Assembly (NCBI GenBank): GCA_030652715.1
Contig: JAUSQB010000150.1
Coordinates: forward strand, 1 to 5,809
Source: Rugosibacter sp.
GTDB taxonomy: Bacteria > Pseudomonadota > Gammaproteobacteria > Burkholderiales > Rhodocyclaceae
Reading direction: 5' to 3'
Length of the DNA stretch: 5,809 nucleotides
Made by a program: the position numbers and the translations under genes. Of the stretch, positions 1-4,761 are shown one piece after another (within the stretch, counting starts at the first letter, position 1; each line of letters starts with the position of its first letter). A model generated the notes under the pieces. The model saw only the letters and a list, made by a program, of their open reading frames with translations, did no database searches and had not been told where the DNA came from.

Positions 1-433
1 TTTGCCGCGTTTCATACACATGAAACTCCATGCGATCGAGCTCACGCAGCAAGTCGTTGGGGAACTCGATATCCGCCTTGTCGATTTCATCAATCAAAAT
101 CACCCCCGGCGTGGTCCGTTCGAATGCCTGCCACAGCACGCCCTTGACGATGTAATTGGCAATATCCTTGACCTTCTCATCCCCCAATTGCGAATCGCGC
201 AGACGCGACACCGCATCGTATTCATACAGCCCCTGTTGCGCCTTGGTGGTGGATTTGATATGCCATTGCAATAACGGCAGATTTAGCGCACGCGCGACTT
301 CTTCGGCCAGCAGCGTCTTGCCCGTGCCGGGTTCGCCCTTGATCAGCTGCGGCCGCTGCAAGGTAATCGCCGCATTCACGGCCAGCATCAAATCGGGTGT
401 GGCAACGTAATTGTCGGTTCCTTCAAAGCGCAT
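1..433 (-). CDS. MoxR-family AAA+ ATPase, N-terminal half (runs off left edge)
   Basis: The visible 144 codons start at ATG 433-431 and stay open to the left edge. The protein is an AAA+ ATPase of the MoxR type, a group that generally acts as ATP-driven chaperones maturing enzyme complexes, often with a von Willebrand factor A partner encoded next door. The Walker A motif GEPGTGKT lies at about residues 33-40, and the Walker B stretch VILIDEIDKAD at about residues 107-117. Between them is the segment STTKAQQGLYEYDAVSRL, which I recall as strongly conserved in one proteobacterial MoxR subgroup. The sensor, arginine-finger and lid regions are beyond the window. The Shine-Dalgarno is weak (GAGA about 8 bases upstream). 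It is separated from the upstream gene by 161 bases and probably has its own promoter. The substrate is unknown; a VWA/CoxE-like gene to the left would be expected but cannot be seen. Confidence 0.9.
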   Translation of the reverse strand, partial: MRFEGTDNYVATPDLMLAVNAAITLQRPQLIKGEPGTGKTLLAEEVARALNLPLLQWHIKSTTKAQQGLYEYDAVSRLRDSQLGDEKVKDIANYIVKGVLWQAFERTTPGVILIDEIDKADIEFPNDLLRELDRMEFHVYETRQ

Positions 434-594
434 GGCAAGTCTCGATAGTTAGAATGAAGTGATTGGATTATCCCAGACAAGGGGACTCATTGGCGAATTC
501 GCACCGCACCCCAAGGGTACTGCCTTCGCGCCGTATCACCAGCGCCGACTTTTATAGGCGAAAGGAAAGCTGATCAAGGGCAGATTTTTTAACT
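434..594. other. Non-coding gap between DUF1294 segment and moxR
   Basis: This is the only intergenic stretch longer than a dozen or so bases, apart from the short spacer at 946-972. It holds a candidate extended -10 promoter for the MoxR gene (467-475), a perfect 10-base palindrome GCGAATTCGC (493-502), and a weak hairpin (506-520: six pairs including one G-T, three-base loop). The hairpin has no T-run on either strand, so I do not call a terminator. No open frame with a credible start and ribosome binding site was seen. Confidence 0.6.
467..475 (-). promoter_or_regulatory. Candidate extended -10 promoter for moxR
   Basis: Read on the minus strand the sequence is TGGGATAAT, an extended -10 (TG, one base, then GATAAT, five of six matches to TATAAT). 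It would start transcription near 460, giving a leader of about 27 bases before the MoxR ATG at 433. The -35 region at the right spacing (CGCCAA, 490-495) is poor, so the call rests on the extended -10 only. A weaker alternative is TTGATC (572-577) with TATAAA (551-556), spaced only 15 bases. Confidence 0.3.
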
Positions 595-945
595 TCAGAT
601 TTTGACAAAGTTTACGATCGGCGAATGAAGTAAGGTGAATGCAGTCACATTGCATACTACGGTGAACCAGAAATTGACAATAAAGCCGGGTTTGGTGGTT
701 TTGTGGCGCAGTAGCTGTTGAGCCAATAATGCACCTGGCCAGCCGCAGGCAAGTGAGAGCAGGTGCAGTGTGGATTCAGGTGTGCGCCATTGCCCCTTGA
801 TGGCTGCTGATTTATCGAAGGCGTACATCATGAAGGTGATAAGGCTGGCTACAACATAAGATAAGGCCACCAGGGGTTTGAATTGCCAGCTTAGAACAAC
901 AAAGCTGTAAAGCATAATAAATGCAGGGATGGCGGCCAGTCTCAC
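595..945 (-). CDS. DUF1294 membrane domain, separated from its cold-shock domain
   Basis: This 116-residue segment begins at GTG 945-943, 27 bases after the cold-shock gene's stop and in the same frame. About four hydrophobic segments can be seen, at residues 4-20, 26-43, 62-80 and 88-106. Between and within them lies the conserved DUF1294 core: DKSAA, then WRTPESTLHLLSL, GWPGALLAQQ and LRHKTTKPGF. The DUF1294 function is unknown; it is a small integral membrane domain. GTG is a poor start: the only Shine-Dalgarno-like bases (AAGG) touch it directly, and the next ATG (915-913) has none and would cut into the first membrane segment. Independent translation would therefore need reinitiation after the upstream stop or stop readthrough. 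The family assignment is secure; the existence of a separate protein is not. Confidence 0.55.
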   Translation of the reverse strand: MRLAAIPAFIMLYSFVVLSWQFKPLVALSYVVASLITFMMYAFDKSAAIKGQWRTPESTLHLLSLACGWPGALLAQQLLRHKTTKPGFIVNFWFTVVCNVTAFTLLHSPIVNFVKI

Positions 946-972
946 CCTTGTCCACGGTGCGGACGATTCTTG

Positions 973-975
973 TCA
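973..975 (-). other. In-frame TGA splitting the CSD-DUF1294 frame
   Basis: The stop codon is TGA on the minus strand, in register with both the upstream cold-shock frame (ATG 1206) and the downstream DUF1294 frame (GTG 945, 30 bases away). The preceding codon is CCC and the next is CAA. CGA to TGA is the typical outcome of cytosine deamination at a CpG. Nothing nearby suggests deliberate recoding. Confidence 0.85.
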
Positions 976-1206
976 GGGAGCACGAGCCTTGCGTTGCTTT
1001 ACTGGATATTGGCTATTGATGGCTTGTTTTTTGCCCTGTGAATTAAGAGCCACTTCAAAGGTAATCACTTGCCCAACGGAGGGACGTTTGGTTCCGGGAG
1101 GAAATGACTTGATATGGACGAAAATCTCTTGTCCACCCAACGTTGGTTCAATAAATCCAAATCCACGATCGTCATGCCACGACTTGAGTTTTCCTTCAAA
1201 TCGCAT
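973..1206 (-). CDS. Cold-shock (CSD/OB-fold) nucleic-acid-binding protein, probably truncated
   Basis: The 77-residue product is a cold-shock domain, a small beta-barrel that binds single-stranded RNA or DNA. The RNP1-type motif RGFGFI is at residues 14-19 and the RNP2-type motif IFVHIKSF at residues 28-35; the barrel ends near residue 65, followed by a short basic tail (KQRKAR). A start at ATG 1206 is preferred over TTG 1233: it begins exactly where family members begin (MRFEGKLKSW) and has AGGG (1215-1212) five bases upstream. It starts two bases after the DUF1841 stop, so it is probably translated from the same message. Unlike a stand-alone CspA-type protein, it resembles the N-terminal half of cold-shock/DUF1294 fusions and ends at a TGA in the linker. 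The soluble domain alone could still fold and bind RNA. Confidence 0.8.
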   Translation of the reverse strand: MRFEGKLKSWHDDRGFGFIEPTLGGQEIFVHIKSFPPGTKRPSVGQVITFEVALNSQGKKQAINSQYPVKQRKARAP

Positions 1207-1208
1207 AG

Positions 1209-1634
1209 TTACCCTACGGCGCGGCGCAGGCAATCCAGGTAGGCGCTGCTATCCAGCGGTTGGGCATCGCGCTGGGCGCGCCACATGGTTTCACCCAGGC
1301 AATCGAGCACAACGTGCAGCGCGGTGTGCCGGTCGCCATGGTGGGCGAGGAGTTGATTGAACAGCGGGGTAATACCGACAGGCTGATTGATGGACAGTTG
1401 TTCTTCAATCGCCAGATGTAATGACAAATGCAAAAACGGATTGGTCTCGCCGTCCTCGGGCGTCCATTCGCGGGTCAGCGCGTCATTGGCTTCTAACAGC
1501 GCATGATATTCTGGATGCATGACGACTAAATCGGCTGCCAGGGTTTCCAGGGGTGTGGCGGGCGTTGTTTGGCGGCGCTTGTGCCAGGCACTGATCAGGA
1601 ATTGTCGCGCTTGGTCGCGGCTGGGGTTGTACAT
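1209..1634 (-). CDS. DUF1841 family protein
   Basis: The product is 141 residues, a typical length for DUF1841, a small, probably cytosolic family of unknown function known mainly from beta- and gammaproteobacteria. Recognisable family features are the N-terminal MYNPSRDQARQF, the central HPEYH (about residues 40-44), and the core NPFLHLSLHLAIEEQLSIN (about residues 65-83) with several histidines and a paired glutamate. The HxxxH spacing around HLSLH is suggestive of metal or ligand binding, but that is only inference. No signal peptide or membrane segment is seen. The ATG at 1634 has a good Shine-Dalgarno, AGGGA at 1645-1641, which overlaps the nth stop codon; nine bases separate the two genes. 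It is followed two bases later by the cold-shock gene, so it lies inside the operon. Confidence 0.85.
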   Translation of the reverse strand: MYNPSRDQARQFLISAWHKRRQTTPATPLETLAADLVVMHPEYHALLEANDALTREWTPEDGETNPFLHLSLHLAIEEQLSINQPVGITPLFNQLLAHHGDRHTALHVVLDCLGETMWRAQRDAQPLDSSAYLDCLRRAVG

Positions 1635-1643
1635 GAAGTTTCC

Positions 1644-2285
1644 CTAAGTTTTGTCTGGTGTTTTTTCTTTATAGGCGCACAGGTCGCGCACAATGCATTG
1701 TGGGCAATCCGGCGTGCGTGCGCGGCAGGTGTAGCGTCCATGCAGAATTAACCAATGGTGCGCATGCAGACGAAATTCCTTGGGCACGGCTTTCATCAGT
1801 TTTTGCTCAACGGCTTCGGGCGTTTTGCCGGGCGCCAGACCCGTGCGGTTGCCCACGCGAAAAATATGTGTGTCGACGGCAATGGTCGGTTCACCGAACA
1901 CGATGTTGAGCACCACATTCGCCGTTTTTCGCCCGACGCCGGGCAAGGCTTCCAGTGCGGCGCGATCATGCGGCACTTCGCCGTTATGGCGTTCGATCAG
2001 TAGTTGGGTGAGCGTGGCGACATTTTTCGCCTTGGTGCGATACAGGCCAATGGTCTGGATGTAATCGGCAATTTGCTCGACACTGAGCGCGGCCATCGCC
2101 TGTGGCGTTGGGCAGGCTTGGAACAATGGCCCGGTGGCGCGGTTGACGCCTTTGTCCGTGGCTTGTGCGGAAAGTACGACGGCGACCAGCAACTGGTAGG
2201 GCGTGGCGTAGTTCAGCTCGGTTTTTGGCGCAGGGTCAATCGCCGCTAGACGAGTGAAAAATTCGTAAACCTTGGCTGGCGTCAT
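1644..2285 (-). CDS. nth: Endonuclease III (DNA glycosylase/AP lyase)
   Basis: Nth removes oxidised pyrimidines from DNA and cleaves the abasic strand by beta-elimination in base excision repair. The 213-residue product aligns without gaps in register with the E. coli enzyme at its key sites. The helix-hairpin-helix LPGVGRKTANVV carries catalytic Lys120, and VDTHIFRV carries catalytic Asp138. Four cysteines at 187, 194, 197 and 203 (C-x6-C-x2-C-x5-C) form the C-terminal 4Fe-4S cluster loop. The N-terminal SAQATD motif lies at residues 39-44. The ATG overlaps the rsxE stop as ATGA (2285-2282) with no Shine-Dalgarno, which implies translational coupling to rsxE. This rsxE-nth order is the same as in E. 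coli, where nth is the last gene of the rsx operon. The gene looks intact and functional. Confidence 0.97.
   Translation of the reverse strand: MTPAKVYEFFTRLAAIDPAPKTELNYATPYQLLVAVVLSAQATDKGVNRATGPLFQACPTPQAMAALSVEQIADYIQTIGLYRTKAKNVATLTQLLIERHNGEVPHDRAALEALPGVGRKTANVVLNIVFGEPTIAVDTHIFRVGNRTGLAPGKTPEAVEQKLMKAVPKEFRLHAHHWLILHGRYTCRARTPDCPQCIVRDLCAYKEKTPDKT
2282..2285 (-). other. ATGA stop/start overlap between rsxE and nth
   Basis: The last four bases of rsxE (ATGA) contain both the nth start ATG (2285-2283) and the rsxE stop TGA (2284-2282). No Shine-Dalgarno is visible in the preceding 20 bases, so nth translation most likely depends on ribosomes terminating on rsxE. Confidence 0.85.
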
Positions 2286-2986
2286 GCGGTGGCAGGCGCT
2301 GTTTTTTCAGCGGGTTTGTCATTGTGTTTGCGCTGATCCAACAGCCGCTGATTGGCGCGTGTCTCGATCCAGTTGCGGCCTGCGATTAACAGGCCGAGCG
2401 TAAAGAATGCGCCTGGCGGCAGCAGCATGATCAGAAAGCCGGGGTAGTCCGCGGACAGCACTTGCATGCCGGAGAGCGAAGGGAAGACCATTTCGATGCC
2501 GGAGAACAAGGTGCCCTGACCAATGAGCTCACGCAAGCCGCCGATCAGCGCGATAACCCACAAAAAGCCTGCGCCCATCATCACGCCATCCAGCGTAGAT
2601 GCGGCCAGCCCGTTTTTGGCGGCGAAGGCTTCAACGCGTGCCAGCACGATGCAGTTAGTGACAATCAGCGGGATGAAAATGCCGAGCACGAGATACAGGT
2701 CGTGCAAAAAAGCATTGAAGGATAAATCGACCACGGTGACGAGCGCGGCGATGATAAGCACGAATACGGGGATGCGAATTTCATACGGGATCAAGGCGCG
2801 CAGGCCGGCAATGGCGAAATTGGCCAGCAGCATGACGAGGATGGTGGCCAGCCCCAAACTCACGGCATTGACCAGCGTGGTGCTGATGGCCAGGAGCGGG
2901 CACAGACCGAGCAATTGCACCAGCAGCGGGTTTTGTTTCCAGACGCCATTCCTGGCAATGTCGCTTAGGTTATTTAGAGCGCTCAT
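2282..2986 (-). CDS. rsxE: Rsx/Rnf electron-transport complex subunit E
   Basis: RsxE (RnfE, homologous to NqrD) is an integral membrane subunit of the Rnf/Rsx complex. The 234-residue protein has about six hydrophobic segments between residues 22 and 203 and a charged cytosolic tail (residues 204-234). Two cysteines sit in family-typical places: Cys29 in GLCPLL and Cys112 in VTNCIVLAR. In NqrD the matching pair, with those of its partner subunit (NqrE/RsxA), holds an intramembrane iron-sulfur centre. Other family signatures are the LRELIGQGT segment (residues 151-159) and the LLPPGAFF segment (residues 188-195). The start at 2986 is supported by AAGGA (2998-2994) seven bases upstream, lying across the rsxG stop codon. 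Three bases separate it from rsxG, and its own stop overlaps nth. Confidence 0.96.
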   Translation of the reverse strand: MSALNNLSDIARNGVWKQNPLLVQLLGLCPLLAISTTLVNAVSLGLATILVMLLANFAIAGLRALIPYEIRIPVFVLIIAALVTVVDLSFNAFLHDLYLVLGIFIPLIVTNCIVLARVEAFAAKNGLAASTLDGVMMGAGFLWVIALIGGLRELIGQGTLFSGIEMVFPSLSGMQVLSADYPGFLIMLLPPGAFFTLGLLIAGRNWIETRANQRLLDQRKHNDKPAEKTAPATA

Positions 2987-2989
2987 GGC

Positions 2990-3706
2990 TTATTCCTTAT
3001 AAAGTGTGTTTGCGGGCAGGGCAAACAGCTTTTCGCGATGCTCGTTTACCCAGGCCAGGGCACGGCCGCTGGCATTGGTGACAGCGCGTGCCGAAATGGT
3101 AGCACCGGCCATCTGATCAAAGTGACCGCCATCTTTTTTCACCCGCCATTGCTCAGGCGGTATGCGGTCAAAGCCGGTGCCAGAGAACTGTGTGATCCAC
3201 GGTCGCACTTTGTTGCGATCTTTTTTCGGGTCGATATAGTCGCCCAGCCCCGGTGTTTCCTTGTGTTGCGTTACGCGCAGGGCGAGGAGCTGTCCTTCAG
3301 TGGATACCGCCAGCAGCAGACCGATCTTGCCGGAATAGCCATCCGGCGCGATAGCTTCGACAACCAGCGCCGCGGGCTGCCCGTTTTTGCGTGCGCGATA
3401 CAAGCGGGTATTTTCGCTGGTTCCCAACGCGTTGATCGGCGGCAGGATGATGGCGTCATCCAGCAGGGTATTGTTGTAAAAAGTCTTGAGTCCGTCTCTG
3501 GACGGTGCTAGCACCACGTCGATCAGGCGCATTTTTTCGGTTTGTTCGCTAGCCAGTCTGTGCGGTTCCGTGAGGTAATAGAAGCTGGCCATAAATGCGG
3601 TAAAGACAAGCGAAAAAACGAGCAGAATCGCTGCGGTGCGCAGCGCGATGTGCACGGTGCTGCGCTGTGGCGGTGTGCTCGTTGAGGTTTCGGGAAGCTC
3701 ACTCAT
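2990..3706 (-). CDS. rsxG: Rsx/Rnf electron-transport complex subunit G (covalent-FMN protein)
   Basis: RsxG (RnfG, homologous to NqrC) has one N-terminal membrane anchor and a periplasmic FMN-binding domain that relays electrons within the complex. The anchor is at about residues 18-44. The FMN-binding domain contains ETPGLGDYI (about residues 150-158) and the flavinylation motif FDQMAGATIS, where Thr203 is the expected site of phosphoester attachment of FMN, a reaction normally done by the ApbE transferase. The position before the GAT is Ala rather than the commoner Ser or Thr. I chose ATG 3706 (238 residues) because it has GGAAAG (3719-3714) seven bases upstream and a normal length of N-terminal tail. 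The upstream TTG at 3748 would overlap rsxD by 50 bases. With the chosen start the overlap with rsxD is eight bases. The protein is about 30 residues longer than E. coli RsxG as I recall it. Confidence 0.93.
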   Translation of the reverse strand: MSELPETSTSTPPQRSTVHIALRTAAILLVFSLVFTAFMASFYYLTEPHRLASEQTEKMRLIDVVLAPSRDGLKTFYNNTLLDDAIILPPINALGTSENTRLYRARKNGQPAALVVEAIAPDGYSGKIGLLLAVSTEGQLLALRVTQHKETPGLGDYIDPKKDRNKVRPWITQFSGTGFDRIPPEQWRVKKDGGHFDQMAGATISARAVTNASGRALAWVNEHREKLFALPANTLYKE

Positions 3707-4748
3707 GGTGGTTCTTTCCGGTTTTCTTGTGGCCGCGCTTATGTCCAAATATGCGTGGCTGGGTGGTCATGTCTATCAGCGGTACAGCTATGTTCATCAG
3801 CAGCACGGCAAATGCAATGCCATCCGGATACGCGCCAAAGCTGCGGATAACCCAGGTAAGCAGGCCCACGCCGACCGCAAAAATGAGTTTTCCGTAAGGC
3901 GTGGTGGCGGCAGACACGGGGTCGGTGACGATGAAAAAAGCCGCGAGTATGGCGCCACCGCCGAACAGGTGGAACAAGGGCCCGGCGAATTCATTCGGAT
4001 TGATGGCGTTGGCTAAACCCGCAAGCAGAAGCAGGGTAGCGAGAAAGGCCGTGGGCAAATGCCAGGTGATGATGCGTTGCTGCACCAGCCACAGGCCGCC
4101 AACAAGATGGCCTGCAGCAATCCATTCCCAGCCGCGACCGGCAATGTGGCCGATGGCCGGATTGTTCGCTAAGGCACTGGCGACGGTGGCGGGGGTTGTG
4201 GTGCTGGCGCTGTGCAAGGCGGTGCGCAGCGCGTCAAGTGGCGTGGCCATGGTCAGCGCATCCAGCGCCTGGTTTGCATGCAAGCCAAAGATGATGTCCC
4301 ATTGCGTTGCAAAGTCGATGGCGTCTATGCCCGGCCAGCGCGACATGAATTGCGGGTAGGCGACGATCATCAGGGCGAAAGCGACCATTGCCGGATTAAA
4401 AGGATTTTGTCCGAGACCGCCATAGAGGTGTTTGGCCACGATGATGGCAATCAGGGTAGCCAGTACCACCAGCCACCACGGGGCGAGTGGCGGGAATGAC
4501 AAGGCAATCAGCCAGGCGGTGACCAGTGCCGAGCCGTCAGTCAGAAAGAGCGCCAGTGGCTTGCCGCGCAGATAAAGCACCAGCGCTTCGGCGGCACGCG
4601 CGGTGAGCGAAGCCAGCACGATCTGCACCACAATGGCCGCGCCAAAAAACCAGACATAGGCGGACAGGCCCGGCAATAGCGCGAGCAGCACGCGCAACAT
4701 GACGGATTGCACGCTGGTGGCTTTGAGCAGGTAGGGTGAGTTACTCAT
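3699..4748 (-). CDS. rsxD: Rsx/Rnf electron-transport complex subunit D (covalent-FMN membrane protein)
   Basis: RsxD (RnfD, homologous to NqrB) is a multi-helix membrane subunit thought to take part in ion translocation. The 349-residue product matches the length of E. coli RsxD closely. Visible signatures are GGLGQNPFNPAM (residues 110-121), the flavin motif MATPLDALRT with Thr169 as the likely FMN attachment site, FFIVTDPVSAATT (residues 271-283) and IRSFGAYPDGIAFAVLLMN (residues 301-319). About nine or ten hydrophobic segments are spread along the chain. The C-terminus ends in a short basic, histidine-containing tail (GHKRGHKKTGKNHHE), longer than in E. coli. The ATG at 4748 fits family N-termini (SPY near the start) but has no Shine-Dalgarno; the 12 bases after the rsxC stop instead read CCTCCTTGCCCC. 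Translation probably depends on coupling to rsxC. Its end overlaps rsxG by eight bases. Confidence 0.95.
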   Translation of the reverse strand: MSNSPYLLKATSVQSVMLRVLLALLPGLSAYVWFFGAAIVVQIVLASLTARAAEALVLYLRGKPLALFLTDGSALVTAWLIALSFPPLAPWWLVVLATLIAIIVAKHLYGGLGQNPFNPAMVAFALMIVAYPQFMSRWPGIDAIDFATQWDIIFGLHANQALDALTMATPLDALRTALHSASTTTPATVASALANNPAIGHIAGRGWEWIAAGHLVGGLWLVQQRIITWHLPTAFLATLLLLAGLANAINPNEFAGPLFHLFGGGAILAAFFIVTDPVSAATTPYGKLIFAVGVGLLTWVIRSFGAYPDGIAFAVLLMNIAVPLIDMTTQPRIFGHKRGHKKTGKNHHE

Positions 4749-4753
4749 GGGGC

Positions 4754-4761
4754 AAGGAGGT
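4754..4761 (-). promoter_or_regulatory. Anti-Shine-Dalgarno-like octamer ahead of rsxD
   Basis: On the mRNA strand these bases read ACCTCCTT, identical to the anti-Shine-Dalgarno core near the 3' end of 16S rRNA. They sit 5 to 12 bases before the rsxD ATG, where a ribosome binding site would normally be. On the opposite strand they read AAGGAGGT, a perfect Shine-Dalgarno, but no coding gene follows there at usable spacing. Chance is possible for an eight-base match. Confidence 0.4.

Larger units (their letters stand above)
595..1206 (-). pseudogene. Cold-shock domain + DUF1294 fusion gene interrupted by in-frame TGA
   Basis: The frame opened by ATG 1206-1204 reads through a cold-shock domain, meets TGA at 975-973, and then continues in the same frame through a full DUF1294 domain to TGA at 597-595. 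The whole span is 204 codons, close to what I recall as the usual length of cold-shock/DUF1294 fusion proteins in proteobacteria. Reading through the stop gives a basic linker (ARAP, then QESSAPWTRV) leading straight into the first membrane segment, as in intact relatives. A single C-to-T change turning CGA (Arg) into TGA would explain it. There is no frameshift or second lesion, so the break is recent, tolerated as two products, or a sequencing error. The two halves are also listed separately because each may still be translated. Confidence 0.6.

Noticed and set aside
493..502. Palindrome GCGAATTCGC as a repressor operator
   Set aside because: Only ten bases, a single copy, and no regulator gene nearby; it lies just upstream of the candidate promoter but cannot be supported further.
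506..520. Hairpin as a rho-independent terminator after the DUF1294 segment
   Set aside because: The stem is only six pairs with one G-T pair, and no T-run follows on either strand.
973..975. TGA as selenocysteine
   Set aside because: Neither family is known to use selenocysteine, the site is in a non-conserved linker, and no convincing downstream stem-loop was seen.
431..1206. Shared MRFEG start of the MoxR protein and the cold-shock protein, suggesting duplication
   Set aside because: Similarity stops after five residues and both N-termini are normal for their own families; it is coincidence.
1207..1233. Longer cold-shock protein from TTG 1233
   Set aside because: It would add nine residues not found in the family and overlap DUF1841; ATG 1206 has a good ribosome binding site.
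2523..3511. Long plus-strand open frames of about 157-159 codons (2523-3002 and 3038-3511)
   Set aside because: They lie antisense to well-supported rsxE and rsxG, show no recognisable domain, and reflect the base composition of the opposite strand.
3707..3748. Longer rsxG from a TTG start at 3748
   Set aside because: It would overlap rsxD by 50 bases, uses a rare start, and the ATG at 3706 has a Shine-Dalgarno-like GGAAAG at good spacing.
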